From NCBI GenBank assembly GCA_014896305.1, contig JADBKQ010000003.1, positions 122,389 to 186,388 on the forward strand: a DNA stretch of 64,000 nucleotides, in the 5' to 3' direction. The stretch is from Limnochordaceae bacterium (GTDB lineage: Bacteria; Bacillota; Limnochordia; Limnochordales; DUMU01). The notes beneath the pieces were generated by a model. That model had not been told where the DNA came from and did no database searches. It saw nothing but the letters and a program-made list of their open reading frames with translations. Shown piece by piece: positions 25,726 to 35,145 of this stretch (within the stretch, counting starts at the first letter, position 1; each line of letters opens with the position of its first letter). The position numbers and the translations under genes were made by a program.

Positions 25726-28287
25726 CTAACTGTCCAGACTCCTCTCTCCCCGCCCCAGGCGTTGCCCGATCAAGATCTCCCTGGGCTTGGCGCCCTGAGC
25801 CGGGCCCACAATCCCTTTCTGCTCCATTTGATCGATCAACCGGGCCGCCCGGCTATAGCCGATGCGAAACCGGCGCTGCAACAGCGAGATGGAGGCTTGC
25901 CCCATTTCTGTCACCAGGTTCACAGCGTCCTCAAAGAGCGAATCCTCCGGGGTATCTTCGTTCGGCCCGTTTTCGCCGTCTGCCACCGGCTCCCATACCG
26001 ACGCTTCATACTCCGGCGTTCCCTGCCGTTTCCAGAAATCAACCAGGCGCTCCACATCGGGATCCAAAATCAGCGCTCCCTGCGCCCGCACCGGTTTGGC
26101 CGCGCCAATGGGGAAAAAGAGCATATCTCCCCGACCCAGTAGTCTTTCTGCTCCCAGCATATCCAGGATGACCCGGGAGTCGGTCTGGGAGGAAACGGCA
26201 AACGCGATGCGAGAAGGGATATTGGCTTTGATCACGCCGGTGATCACGTCTACTGAAGGCCTCTGGGTGGCGATCACCAGGTGGATTCCGGCAGCCCGGG
26301 CCATCTGGGCCAACCGCCAGATGGCATCTTCCACCTCCGCTGCGGCCACCAGCATCAAGTCCGCCAACTCATCGATGATCACTACCACGTAGGGGAGGGG
26401 TGCGGCTGGCGTCGCCGCCTTGCTGCTTTGCGCCTCCGGGTTCGGAGCCCCCCCGGCCCGCGCAGCCGCCCCGGCGGCGGCTGCACTCTCAATTACCGGC
26501 CGAGGCATGGGCAGACGGTCAATCGCCGCATTGTACCCTTCGATATTCCTGGCCCCGATCTGTGCGAATAGCTGGTAGCGCTCTTCCATCTCCCGCACCG
26601 CCCAGCGCAACGCGCCGGCGGCCTCCTTCGGATCGGTGATCACCGGGCAGATCAGGTGAGGTACACCGTCGAACGTGGTCAGCTCCACCCGTTTGGGGTC
26701 GATCATCAACAACCGAACTTGTTGCGGGGTGGATTTGTACAACAAGCTGGCAATCAAGGCATTGAGGCAAACGCTCTTGCCGGACCCGGTCGCTCCCGCA
26801 ATCAACAGGTGAATCATCTTGCGCAAATCGGCCACGACCGGTTCCCCCGCAATATCCTTTCCCAGTGCCAGCGCCAGCGGCGACGGGTGCAGCCGAAACA
26901 GGTCGCTCTCGATCACATCCCGGAAAAAGACCGTCTCCGGCTCCGGATTGGGCACCTCGATACCGATCGCCCGCTTGCCTGGAATCGGGGCTTCGATGCG
27001 CACGCCGGTCGCTGCCAACGCCAAGGCGATGTCGTCGGCCAGGTGCGTGATACGGCTCACTTTTACCCCCGGCGCCGGCTGCAGTTCGTATCGGGTAACC
27101 GTCGGCCCCCGGTGGACTTCCAGAACCGACGCTTGAATTCCGAAGGTCCGGAAAGTCTCCTCGAGCAACGCCGACTGGTCCGGAACTTGCCCTGCCCGGC
27201 GACGCCGGGCGGGACGAGACAGAAGAACGGCGTCGGGCAAGACAAAATGCCCGGCCGTCGGGATTCCATGCTGCCCGCGCACCTGCCGCCCGGCCGGCAC
27301 CGGCTGCGGATGGGAAGAACTGCGCTCACCAGCAGCAGTCTCCCGCCGCGTCTCCGATCCCTTGGAAGTCAAGCTCCTACCAGGCTCGCTGGTATCAGCG
27401 GGCCAGGGGGAAACGTCTTGTCCCTCTCTCTCCTGCCCGCCGACGCCCCCCACCGTCCCGCCTCGAGCCATCCCACTGCCCACTTCATCACCAGAAATCG
27501 TTACCCTGTCCCGGTGCCATCCCGCCAGCCCTGCCTGGGTTTGACCGGCCGCGTCCCTGGTCCCACCGGCAACGCCCCGCGCCACGCCGCGCTGCCAGGC
27601 CTGCCGGCGACGACCCTCCCGCCACCCCACCAGCCAGTCTTGAAACTGCCTGGCCTTTTCCCCGCCCCAGCGGCCCAGCTGCTGGGCCAACCTGAGGAAG
27701 CGGGCCAACGCCCCTGGCAGCCAAGACTGCTCGACGACCAGAATGATTCCTACCAACCCCGACGCCGGCAACAAGGTCCACGCCCCCGGCCAGCCAAACA
27801 AAGACAGCAGGCCGAAGGCCATCATAACCCCCAAAATGCCGCTACCATCTGCGATTGCGGCGGGAAGGAGCGCAGGGTTACTGCGCCACGACAAGTCTGG
27901 CCAGGCTAACGCCGCTCCCGCCGGCCAGACCCGCAGTTCCCAAGAGATGGCCCAGGTCAGGACCAGCAAAATGAACCCCAGCTGGTGCGCCCGCCCCGGG
28001 TGTGCCAGCTTTGGCACCCAGGCGCTGATCCCCCACAGGACCATCAACACCGCCGGCACGAACGCCAGCTGGCCGCAGAGCCAGGTCAGAGCTGCGACGA
28101 CCCAGTGGCCCACGGTGCCGCCCGCCCCGGTGAGCAGGGCCGCCAGTGCAAACAGGCCTACGGCTAGCCGGAGAATGCTGTGGATCGCACGGCGGCCCTT
28201 GCTGACGGTCACTGGCGGGGTCGCTCGACGAGTAAACAAAACACGCAAGAGACTGCGGTGCGGGCGATGATTTTCCACAACGTTCAC
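25726..28287 (-). CDS. ftsK: DNA translocase FtsK/SpoIIIE
   Basis: Membrane-anchored hexameric motor that pumps DNA through the septum in division or sporulation. The N-terminal 170 or so residues hold four to five membrane helices; a variable linker of about 170 residues follows; the motor has Walker A GATGSGKS near residue 500, Walker B VVIIDELADLM, and ATQRPSVDVITG. The C-terminal gamma winged helix (ASISLLQRRFRIGYSRAARLIDQMEQKGIVG) reads polarity sequences. GTG at 28287 is chosen: it overlaps the pgeF stop as GTGA, removing a 62-residue artefact from the track. FtsK versus SpoIIIE cannot be decided from sequence alone; sporulation neighbours favour a SpoIIIE-like role. Confidence 0.96.
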   Translation of the reverse strand: MNVVENHRPHRSLLRVLFTRRATPPVTVSKGRRAIHSILRLAVGLFALAALLTGAGGTVGHWVVAALTWLCGQLAFVPAVLMVLWGISAWVPKLAHPGRAHQLGFILLVLTWAISWELRVWPAGAALAWPDLSWRSNPALLPAAIADGSGILGVMMAFGLLSLFGWPGAWTLLPASGLVGIILVVEQSWLPGALARFLRLAQQLGRWGGEKARQFQDWLVGWREGRRRQAWQRGVARGVAGGTRDAAGQTQAGLAGWHRDRVTISGDEVGSGMARGGTVGGVGGQEREGQDVSPWPADTSEPGRSLTSKGSETRRETAAGERSSSHPQPVPAGRQVRGQHGIPTAGHFVLPDAVLLSRPARRRRAGQVPDQSALLEETFRTFGIQASVLEVHRGPTVTRYELQPAPGVKVSRITHLADDIALALAATGVRIEAPIPGKRAIGIEVPNPEPETVFFRDVIESDLFRLHPSPLALALGKDIAGEPVVADLRKMIHLLIAGATGSGKSVCLNALIASLLYKSTPQQVRLLMIDPKRVELTTFDGVPHLICPVITDPKEAAGALRWAVREMEERYQLFAQIGARNIEGYNAAIDRLPMPRPVIESAAAAGAAARAGGAPNPEAQSSKAATPAAPLPYVVVIIDELADLMLVAAAEVEDAIWRLAQMARAAGIHLVIATQRPSVDVITGVIKANIPSRIAFAVSSQTDSRVILDMLGAERLLGRGDMLFFPIGAAKPVRAQGALILDPDVERLVDFWKRQGTPEYEASVWEPVADGENGPNEDTPEDSLFEDAVNLVTEMGQASISLLQRRFRIGYSRAARLIDQMEQKGIVGPAQGAKPREILIGQRLGRGERSLDS

Positions 28288-29201
28288 CCCTGCGGGGGGT
28301 TCGGCAACCCCAAGGGCGAACCCTGCCTGCCCTCCGAGCTTTGCATCACCAGGGCCGCCATCCTTCCGGTGGGGTAGCCTTCCCGCCGGTGAGAGAAGTA
28401 TCGCTCTGCCTGGCAGGCGGTGCAGTCCGGACAGACCTCGATCTGGGCCGGCGGCACCCCCATCTCCAGGCAAAGCTCACGGTTGGCCGCCCGCAAGTCC
28501 AGTACGGTAGGGCGAGGGGTGGCCACCCGACCAAACCGGCGGCGAAAGGCGTTCCAAAGTGCACCATCCACAGTGTAACAACACGGACCGATCGCGGGAC
28601 CGAGCGCAACCCACAGGTCTTCCACGGGAATCCCGAGACCTTCCGTCAATAGCTGGATCATCTGCCGGGCGATGCCTTGCCACGTACCCCGCCAGCCGGC
28701 GTGGGCAACCCCGACCACCCCCCGTGCGGCGAAAAACAGCGGGACACAGTCGGCAAAAAAGAGGGCGAGCGGTTGGTCCGCCAGCGTTGTAATCAAGCCG
28801 TCCACGCCGCGCACTACCGCATACTCCCCCGTGACGGTGCGCACCGGGGCTTGCCGGATGAGGGCAACTCTTGGCCCGTGCACCTGCTCGGCGGTGATCC
28901 AGGGAACTACCGGGAGCGACAGCGCGGCTTGCACCCGCGCCCGGTTCAAGCGAACCGCCTCGGGAGCATCTTGCACATGGTAGGCGAGATTGAGCGAACA
29001 CCAGGCCGCCCCACTCACGCCGCCAGTCCGACCGGTGAACCACCCGTACGCCGGAGGGGGCAGCTTCGGTCGCCAGGCGACCACGCCTGCATCCGGATTC
29101 CCCGCTTTGGACTGGGGCTCAAGGGTGAGGTGTGGAGAAGGAGGGTGTACCGCTGATGGTCCCAGGTCCATTCGCACGCCCCCGTCGATAGGCGACCGCA
29201 T
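28284..29201 (-). CDS. pgeF: Peptidoglycan editing factor / purine nucleoside phosphorylase (YlmD, PgeF)
   Basis: Multicopper-oxidase-like laccase-domain protein; relatives act as purine nucleoside phosphorylases and affect peptidoglycan composition. Motifs visible are EQVHG, FFADCVPLFF, VAHAGWRGT, GPAIGPCCYTV and the C-terminal YFSHRREG, including the Cys and His metal ligands. The family usually starts shortly before the FTGR/FStR motif, so the first 35-45 residues here are an extension that overlaps the preceding PRC-barrel gene by 83 nt. Starts at 29171 or a GTG at 29084 are possible. The neighbouring YlmC-like and SpoIIR genes match the ylm region of Bacillota. Confidence 0.93.
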   Translation of the reverse strand: MRSPIDGGVRMDLGPSAVHPPSPHLTLEPQSKAGNPDAGVVAWRPKLPPPAYGWFTGRTGGVSGAAWCSLNLAYHVQDAPEAVRLNRARVQAALSLPVVPWITAEQVHGPRVALIRQAPVRTVTGEYAVVRGVDGLITTLADQPLALFFADCVPLFFAARGVVGVAHAGWRGTWQGIARQMIQLLTEGLGIPVEDLWVALGPAIGPCCYTVDGALWNAFRRRFGRVATPRPTVLDLRAANRELCLEMGVPPAQIEVCPDCTACQAERYFSHRREGYPTGRMAALVMQSSEGRQGSPLGLPNPPQG

Positions 29202-29451
29202 ATGGGTTCTCCGCTAGCTGCGGAGCTTCCACCAACAAGCAGTCTACACCGACCAGGACCACCTGGGACCAAGGGATTTCGATCTCTTCATCGTTGTGGC
29301 GGAAGAGGTGGCGACCCGCCTCGCCAAAGATCAATGCTTGGATCTGACCGGTTTCGGGGTCGAACTCCACGTCACTGAGCACGCCTAACCGGCGGCCGTC
29401 GACGACGTTGATCACCTCACGTGCTCGCAGATCCGAACTGGTGACCAACAT
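29119..29451 (-). CDS. YlmC/YmxH-family PRC-barrel protein
   Basis: PRC-barrel protein of about 110 residues, associated with sporulation gene neighbourhoods in Bacillota (YlmC/YmxH). The core is MLVTSSDLRAREVINVVDGRRLGVLSDVEFDPETGQI, followed by EIEIPWSQVVLVGVDCLLVE. The internal ATG at 29451 matches the family N-terminus and follows GGGGGGCGAG; the track start at 29505 adds 18 residues. Function unknown. Its last 28 codons overlap the proposed start of pgeF, so either the pgeF start is later or the genes overlap. Confidence 0.85.
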   Translation of the reverse strand: MLVTSSDLRAREVINVVDGRRLGVLSDVEFDPETGQIQALIFGEAGRHLFRHNDEEIEIPWSQVVLVGVDCLLVEAPQLAENPYAVAYRRGRANGPGTISGTPSFSTPHP

Positions 29452-29520
29452 GGTCTCGCCCCCCCAAACGTTGCGCACTGCCATCCCATCGTATGGGAGG
29501 GACAAACTTTCCTAGACCGG

Positions 29521-30261
29521 TTAAAACCAACTCCGGAGGGACTGCCACCAACTGGATGGAATCCACTTCCACGCGAGGCGGACCCGTCTGGGGGCCGGCG
29601 ACGTCACTTGGACCCCGACAGGTGAACCCACGGGCGTTTTGCCGGCCGCCCGCACCACGTCCATCCGTTGGCTGACCTCAGCCGGGCGCAACGGTTCATC
29701 CAGACAGAGGGGTGGAAAGAGCACACACCACCAGTTATTCCCCTGGCCTCGGCCCAGGATCACCCTGACCGCCTGGTAACGACCGGCGGGTAAAACCCGA
29801 TCGCCGTAGGTTCGTTCAGGGAAATCCGCCACCCCCACCTCCACCTGCACGGGGTAGCGCAAACCGGCCTGCCAGATCACCTCCTGAGCCCAACGGGCGA
29901 TCTCCTCGCGGTGCACCAGCGCCAGCCATTGCGCCTCGGCCGCTGTCCGCGCCTGGGTGAACCAGGTCTGGCTGTGACGCAGGATCGCCTCCCTTACCTG
30001 CATTTTCACCGCCTGATCCAGGGCACTGTTGCTGTTGGCCAGAATGTGTAAACGGAGAAGGTTATGGGGAGTGTAGGCCAAAACGGCTTCACCCGGACTG
30101 GACACAGCACTGTGGGTGGAAGTCTGGGCATACGCCACCAGTGACGGCGACCCCCACAACCCTCTAGCGAGCGCCAGGATGAGCGTGATCTGAACCAGTG
30201 ACCAGCCCCGCCCAGACAACCTGGTCGCCCCCCACCTGCTGGACGGACTTTGCGCAGTCAA
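29521..30261 (-). CDS. spoIIR: Stage II sporulation protein R
   Basis: Forespore-secreted signal protein that triggers SpoIIGA to process pro-SigE in the mother cell. An N-terminal membrane or signal segment (about residues 22-45) precedes the SpoIIR domain with LRLHILANSNSALDQAVKMQVREAIL, FPERTYGDRVLPAGRYQAVRV and NWWCVLFPPLC, all family hallmarks. The start is TTG at 30261; GGAGG is 12 nt away, slightly far. It lies 76 nt after sigG on the same strand, so SigG may cotranscribe it. Its usual SigF promoter was looked for and not recognised. The target, SpoIIGA, is encoded about 1 kb away. Confidence 0.95.
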   Translation of the reverse strand: MTAQSPSSRWGATRLSGRGWSLVQITLILALARGLWGSPSLVAYAQTSTHSAVSSPGEAVLAYTPHNLLRLHILANSNSALDQAVKMQVREAILRHSQTWFTQARTAAEAQWLALVHREEIARWAQEVIWQAGLRYPVQVEVGVADFPERTYGDRVLPAGRYQAVRVILGRGQGNNWWCVLFPPLCLDEPLRPAEVSQRMDVVRAAGKTPVGSPVGVQVTSPAPRRVRLAWKWIPSSWWQSLRSWF

Positions 30262-30337
30262 AATGGATGAGCACCTCCCTTTCCCGGCCCTTTGATCGCC
30301 ACCAGAGCGGACCGAGAACGGACCCGCCGGCCGGCAG

Positions 30338-31114
30338 TCAACTGGCCATGAAGCGGCGCAAGCTCTTCAAGGCAGCCTTTTCCAGACGGGAGACCTGAGC
30401 CTGTGAAATGCCGATCTCCTGCGCTACCTCCATCTGCGTGCGCCCGTCGAAGAATCGCTTGCGCAGAATCAGTCGCTCCCTCTCGCTGAGCCGCTGCATT
30501 GCCTCCTTGATGGTCAGTTCATCCAGCCAGTTACTGTCCTGGTTTTTCTCGTCGCCGATCTGGTCACCGACATAGATGGGATCCCCCCCGTCGTGGAAGA
30601 TCGGTTCGAAGAGAGAAATGGGCTCCTGAATGGCGTCGAGTGCGAAGACAACCTCCTCCCGAGGCATCTTCAGCTCCTGTGCGATTTGCGCGACGGTTGG
30701 CTCTTTGGCATATTTGTTGGTGAGCTGGTCCCGTACTTGCAGCGCCTTGTAGGCGGTATCTCGGAGCGAGCGGGAGACGCGGATCGGGTTGTTGTCCCGC
30801 AGGTACCGGCGGATCTCGCCGACGATCATGGGCACGGCGTAGGTGGAAAATTTTACGTTTTGGCGCAAATCAAAGTTGTCGATGGCTTTCATGAGGCCAA
30901 TGCAGCCCACTTGAAACAGGTCGTCGACGTGCTCACCCCGGTTGTTGAAGCGCTGAATGACACTGAGGACCAACCGCAGGTTGCCTTGCACCAGCTGGTT
31001 GCGAGCCTCCCGGTCCCCTTGCTTCATCTTTTGTAGCAACTCACGCATGCGAGCATTGGAGAGGACCGGCAGTTTGGCCGTATTCACGCCGCATATCTCT
31101 ACCTTGTTGGTCAT
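30338..31114 (-). CDS. sigG: RNA polymerase sigma factor SigG
   Basis: Late forespore sigma factor. The N-terminus NKVEICGVNTAKLPVLSN is the diagnostic SigG sequence; regions 2 (NLRLVLSVIQRFNNRGEHVDDLFQVGCIGLMKAIDNFD), 3 and 4 (LSERERLILRKRFFDGRTQMEVAQEIGISQAQVSRLEK) are complete. The 258 residues are normal. In Bacillus sigG follows sigE on the same strand; here it is divergent from spoIIGA-sigE. A SigG-like promoter is visible upstream, in line with known autoregulation. Control by anti-sigma SpoIIAB or CsfB cannot be seen here. Confidence 0.98.
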   Translation of the reverse strand: MTNKVEICGVNTAKLPVLSNARMRELLQKMKQGDREARNQLVQGNLRLVLSVIQRFNNRGEHVDDLFQVGCIGLMKAIDNFDLRQNVKFSTYAVPMIVGEIRRYLRDNNPIRVSRSLRDTAYKALQVRDQLTNKYAKEPTVAQIAQELKMPREEVVFALDAIQEPISLFEPIFHDGGDPIYVGDQIGDEKNQDSNWLDELTIKEAMQRLSERERLILRKRFFDGRTQMEVAQEIGISQAQVSRLEKAALKSLRRFMAS

Positions 31115-31145
31115 CCGGCTTCCCCCCGGCGAAACCTTTCAGGGA

Positions 31146-31175
31146 GAGTATGGGCCGCTTTGCCCCGGGTTATGC
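31146..31175 (-). promoter_or_regulatory. SigG-type promoter upstream of sigG
   Basis: Minus-strand GCATA, an 18-nt spacer, then CATACTC. The SigG/SigF consensus is about GHATR, 17-18 nt, CATNNTA, so only the last -10 base differs. The predicted start lies about 25 nt before the ATG at 31114. Confidence 0.5.
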
Positions 31176-31271
31176 TCCGCTGACCAACCGCTGCCAGGCA
31201 AGAAGCTCCATACATAGTGGTGGATCGCGGCGAATAGGGTGAAGGAAAAGGTTGCGGGGAGGGGCGAGCCC

Positions 31272-32300
31272 GTGACGGAGACCGTGCTGTACGTGGACGA
31301 ATTGACCGTACACGCCCTCATGAACGGGTGGGTCGACTACCTGCTGCTTGGCGCCACCGCCCAGCTGGCGGATGAGCCACTGCCCCGTCGCCGCCGCTTG
31401 GCTGGAGCGGCCGTGGGGACTGCCTATTATGTCCTCTACCGCCTGGCCAACGTAGGCCTGCTGCCAGGGGGAAGCCTATGGTCGTCGCTGGCTGTACTCC
31501 TTTTGTTCGGCGGCCTGATGCTGACCGTCGCCTTCGGGTGGGGCGGGCGACAGCCTTCGCGCTGGGTCGGTTTGCTGGGGCCGTTTGGCCTCTTTGCCTG
31601 CCTGGCCGCCGGTAGCGCCTTCGCCATCGCGTACCGGGTAGGGACGCCCGCCGCTCCGCAATGGCCCGCCGGTTTCCTGACCGCCGCCTTCACTTTGCTG
31701 GTCTCCGCCCGCCTCGCCTGGGGCCTCACTCACCGGGCTGCGCTCCCCCGTTCCTGGCAGGGACGCTTGCGCATTGACTGGCGAGGACGCAGCCTCGAAT
31801 TGCCGGCCTGGCTGGACAGCGGAAACCAGGCGGAGGATCCGCTCACCCACGACCCCGTCATCGTCGCCGAAGTGGACGCCGTGGTACCCCTGCTGCCGGT
31901 CACCGTCGTCCCTGCCGTGCGCCAATTGGCAGCCGGGCGCTGGCCCGCCGATTCCAATTGGATGCAGCATCCAGATTCCTGCTTTTTGCGCCCCCTGCCC
32001 TACGCCGCCGTCGGCCAACCCCGTGGCTTGCTCTGGTGCTTTCGCCCGGACAAAGTCCACTGGCACGACGGCTACCAGGAGGTGGAGACCCGTCGCTGCT
32101 TGTTGGGTCTGACCAGCTCGCCGCTGGATCGTCACCGACGCTATCGCGCCCTGGTTCCGGCCGCCCTGGCCGCCGCTGCCGTTCCGACCACCGGACCCCA
32201 GACTGTCTCTTCGCCACGATCCTGGCCGGCCGGCTCGCCCCCCGCAAACCAGAGCAGTAGAGGAGGGTCTCTCGTCCATGGCAGTGCAATTCCTTCGTAG
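31272..32300 (+). CDS. spoIIGA: Sporulation sigma-E factor processing peptidase SpoIIGA
   Basis: Membrane aspartic protease that removes the pro-sequence of SigE after the SpoIIR signal. Five N-terminal membrane helices span about residues 10-155, then comes the cytoplasmic protease domain with the catalytic LDSGN motif near residue 180 and DPLT shortly after. Start is GTG at 31272, following GGGGAGGGG; the track GTG at 31239 has no good ribosome site. The C-terminal 40 residues are Pro/Ser-rich. The stop lies 23 nt inside sigE, so protease and substrate are translationally linked. No Spo0A boxes were recognised upstream. Confidence 0.93.
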   Translation: MTETVLYVDELTVHALMNGWVDYLLLGATAQLADEPLPRRRRLAGAAVGTAYYVLYRLANVGLLPGGSLWSSLAVLLLFGGLMLTVAFGWGGRQPSRWVGLLGPFGLFACLAAGSAFAIAYRVGTPAAPQWPAGFLTAAFTLLVSARLAWGLTHRAALPRSWQGRLRIDWRGRSLELPAWLDSGNQAEDPLTHDPVIVAEVDAVVPLLPVTVVPAVRQLAAGRWPADSNWMQHPDSCFLRPLPYAAVGQPRGLLWCFRPDKVHWHDGYQEVETRRCLLGLTSSPLDRHRRYRALVPAALAAAAVPTTGPQTVSSPRSWPAGSPPANQSSRGGSLVHGSAIPS

Positions 32301-33012
32301 GTTACGGCTGCGCTGGTCCGTCGCCCTGGCCACCGCACTGGGGCGCTGGAACTGGTTGCCTGGTCGCATTCACCACGTGGCGAGCCAGGTCTTGCTGCCA
32401 CCGCCCCTCAGCCCCGACCAGGAAGATCGCCTGCTGCACAACCTCTCCTGTGGCGATGAGAGCGTCCGTACCCCGCTGATCGAGCACAACCTGCGGCTCG
32501 TGGTCTACATCGCCCGTAAGTTCGAGAACACAGGGATCGCCATGGAGGACCTGGTCTCCATCGGCACCATCGGACTGATTAAGGCGGTTCAAACGTTCGA
32601 CCCGCGTAAGAAGATCAAATTGGCTACCTACGCGTCGAAGTGCATCGAGAATGAAATCCTCATGTACCTGCGGCGGGTAAGCAAGATGCGGGCAGAGATC
32701 TCCATGGACGAACCGCTCACCACCGATTTCGAAGGCAACGAGCTGCGGCTGTCGGACGTGTTGTGGGCCGAAAGCAACGTCAACAAACACCTCGACGAGG
32801 AAGAAGAACGCAACATCCTATCGCACGCTCTGGGACGCCTGCTGCCCCGGGAGAAGGTCATCATGGAGCTGCGGTTTGGGTTACGGGATGGACAAGAGCA
32901 CACCCAAAAAGAGGTCGCCGACCTCCTGGGCATCTCACAAAGCTATATCTCCCGCCTGGAAAAGCGAATCCTGCGCAAACTCCGCTGGGAGATCAGCCAG
33001 GCTGAGGGGTAG
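32278..33012 (+). CDS. sigE: RNA polymerase sigma factor SigE (pro-protein)
   Basis: Mother-cell sigma factor made as an inactive precursor. The first 38 or so residues are the basic/hydrophobic pro-sequence ([18 protein letters not shown]), followed by the VLLPPPLS segment where the mature protein begins in relatives. Conserved regions: [54 protein letters not shown], and region 4.2 [28 protein letters not shown]. The 244 residues match the family. AGGAGGG precedes the ATG. It is convergent with ftsZ, with 104 nt between them and no clear terminator. Confidence 0.98.
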   Translation: MAVQFLRRLRLRWSVALATALGRWNWLPGRIHHVASQVLLPPPLSPDQEDRLLHNLSCGDESVRTPLIEHNLRLVVYIARKFENTGIAMEDLVSIGTIGLIKAVQTFDPRKKIKLATYASKCIENEILMYLRRVSKMRAEISMDEPLTTDFEGNELRLSDVLWAESNVNKHLDEEEERNILSHALGRLLPREKVIMELRFGLRDGQEHTQKEVADLLGISQSYISRLEKRILRKLRWEISQAEG

Positions 33013-33116
33013 CGCCGCCCCCGCCTGGCTACCCAGGAGCGTGCCAAGACGCAACAGACGCAGCACGCCATGGTCGTCGCACAGATGATGGCTCAGCCAC
33101 TCCTCGATCCCCGGCG

Positions 33117-34184
33117 CTACCGCCGGCGCAGGAAGGCAGGAATATCCAGCTCGTTCTTGCCAAACGGCGTCAGGATATCCGTAGCCGCCGCGGCCTGATC
33201 TCCCGCCGATGCCTCCTCAGCCTGGCGGGACTCGAATCCGGTGGCAATCACGGTCACCCGAATCTCATCTTCCAGTGTTTCGTCGATGACCGCTCCAAAG
33301 ATGATGTTGGCCTCCGGGTCAGCGGCCTCGGCCACGATCTCCGCTGCCTCGTTCACTTCAAACAATCCCAGATTCGAGCTGCCGGTAATATTGAGCAGGA
33401 TGCCCTTCGCTCCTTCGATGGACGCCTCCAGCAGCGGGCTGGAAACCGCAAGCCTGGCTGCCTTGACGGCCCGGTCGTCCCCCGCTGCCCGGCCAATCCC
33501 CATCAGGGCCGAGCCGGCGTTGGTCATGATCGTTCGGACATCGGCGAAGTCCAGATTGATGAGGCCCGGCACCGTAATCAGGTCCGAGATTCCCTGAACC
33601 CCTTGGCGCAACACATCGTCCGCCACCCGGAAGGCATCCAGGATGGAAGTTTTCTTATCTACGACCTGGAGCAACCGGTCATTGGGGATAATGATCAACG
33701 TATCGACGTTCTTTTTCAGATTCTCGATGCCGCGCTCGGCCTGCTGGGCCCGGCGTCGCCCCTCGAACGAGAAAGGTTTGGTCACCACACCCACCGTCAG
33801 CGCATTCAGTTCCTTGGCCACCTCGGCCACCACCGGTGAACCACCCGTACCCGTACCCCCACCCATTCCCGCCGTGATGAAGACCATATCGGCTCCGGTG
33901 AGAGCCTGGCGGACCGCCTCGCGGCTTTCCTCGGCTGCCTTCTGGCCGATCTCCGGGTTCGACCCCGCCCCCAACCCCTTGGTCAGCTTTTCGCCCAAGC
34001 GCAGTTTTACCGGCGCGTTGCAATAGCGCAGAGCCTGCGCATCCGTATTCATCGCCAGGAACTCGACCCCCGTCAGGCCGGCATCGATCATCCGATTGAC
34101 GGCGTTGCTGCCGCCGCCGCCTACGCCCGCCACCTTCAGCTGCGCAAATCGAGTCCCTTCATTTTCTAGTTCCAGCTCTGACAT
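33117..34184 (-). CDS. ftsZ: Cell division protein FtsZ
   Basis: Tubulin-like GTPase that forms the Z-ring. Visible are the N-terminal [14 protein letters not shown], the GTP signature [15 protein letters not shown], the [10 protein letters not shown] segment, the T7 synergy loop [11 protein letters not shown], and the C-terminal peptide [10 protein letters not shown] that binds FtsA or SepF-type partners. The 355 residues are typical. ftsA, usually just upstream, is absent; ftsQ precedes it with a 113-nt gap. Confidence 0.98.
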   Translation of the reverse strand: MSELELENEGTRFAQLKVAGVGGGGSNAVNRMIDAGLTGVEFLAMNTDAQALRYCNAPVKLRLGEKLTKGLGAGSNPEIGQKAAEESREAVRQALTGADMVFITAGMGGGTGTGGSPVVAEVAKELNALTVGVVTKPFSFEGRRRAQQAERGIENLKKNVDTLIIIPNDRLLQVVDKKTSILDAFRVADDVLRQGVQGISDLITVPGLINLDFADVRTIMTNAGSALMGIGRAAGDDRAVKAARLAVSSPLLEASIEGAKGILLNITGSSNLGLFEVNEAAEIVAEAADPEANIIFGAVIDETLEDEIRVTVIATGFESRQAEEASAGDQAAAATDILTPFGKNELDIPAFLRRR

Positions 34185-34297
34185 ACTTGTCCCCCCAGCC
34201 TCCGGTGACCGCTCTCCCTGGGTACGGAAAGCAGGGTCGGAGGTCTTCCCATCCGCGTCACGTCAGCATTCCACATAGCGATGCAATTTCCTTCAGA

Positions 34298-35143
34298 TTA
34301 CGGCCAGACCGTGGGCACATCCGCACCCGTTGGTTTCTGCCCTTGCTTCACCAGCCCTCCATCCACCGGAGCATTCCCATGGCCTGCCTGCTCCCGTCGA
34401 ACCGTCGCCCCACCCGGAGCTCCCACATCGACGATCCAACCGGCTCCGTACCCCGCCAGGTGCGGAAGAATGGCCGCCAACAATTGCAGGGCGGACGCGT
34501 ACCGGCCCTGCTCCAACGGGAGATCGACGGCCAACAGATTGTTGAGGTACAGGCGGACCGGACGCTCCGGTTCGTCCCCCATATGAACCTCGGAAACCTG
34601 CCGGGCCACGCTGGGTGGCAAGGCTGCCAGTACGGCCAAGGCTTGCGACAACCAGGGGGCCGTCAGCCGATGGCCGATCAGGACTTCCGTGTAACCCTCG
34701 TAGGTAAGGATGGGAAGGTCAGCAGCCTCCTGGCTGCCCGCCAAAGCAAAGGGGACCCCCTTTTGGTCGAGCACCAGCCAATCACTGCCGGCCTGGATCA
34801 AAGCGACCGCCCGCCGCTCCTCGACGTGAATGACCACCCGGCCATCCCAGTAGCGGTCGATACGAGCTGCCGCCAGGCGGGGATGACGCAATAACCGCTC
34901 CCGGGCCGCCCCTGGGTTCACCCAAAGCAAAGGAGTGCCCAGGCGGATTCCGGCAAGGGCGCGGATTTGTTGGGCCGGGACCGCCTTCGCCCCGACGACG
35001 TCGATGCGCCGGACAGCGAAGACCGTGGAGCTCAACACCACCGCCAGTGCTGCCAAGAGGAGGACGGCGGCCCAGATTCCGCGCCAGGGTCGTGGCCAGG
35101 GCATGGACGCGGGCAGCTCCATCTGCCGGCGGATCTCCTGCAC
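34298..35143 (-). CDS. ftsQ: Cell division protein FtsQ/DivIB
   Basis: Single-pass divisome protein that links FtsL/FtsB-type partners to septal synthesis. A membrane helix at about residues 22-45 is followed by a POTRA domain (FAVRRIDVVGAKAVPAQQIRALAGIRLGTPLLWVNPGAARERLLRHP) and the beta domain with the WDGRVVIHVEERRAVALI stretch. Start is GTG at 35143; its ribosome site GGAGGAG lies within the end of murA. The C-terminus is a Gly/Gln-rich tail. 281 residues is normal. Confidence 0.93.
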   Translation of the reverse strand: MQEIRRQMELPASMPWPRPWRGIWAAVLLLAALAVVLSSTVFAVRRIDVVGAKAVPAQQIRALAGIRLGTPLLWVNPGAARERLLRHPRLAAARIDRYWDGRVVIHVEERRAVALIQAGSDWLVLDQKGVPFALAGSQEAADLPILTYEGYTEVLIGHRLTAPWLSQALAVLAALPPSVARQVSEVHMGDEPERPVRLYLNNLLAVDLPLEQGRYASALQLLAAILPHLAGYGAGWIVDVGAPGGATVRREQAGHGNAPVDGGLVKQGQKPTGADVPTVWP

Positions 35144-35145
35144 CC

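Noticed and set aside
31115-31271. Spo0A-controlled spoIIG promoter
   Set aside because: No Spo0A box (TGTCGAA-like) and no convincing -35/-10 pair on the plus strand.
33013-33116. Terminator between the convergent sigE and ftsZ genes
   Set aside because: Only a weak CCTGG/CCAGG stem without a U tract.
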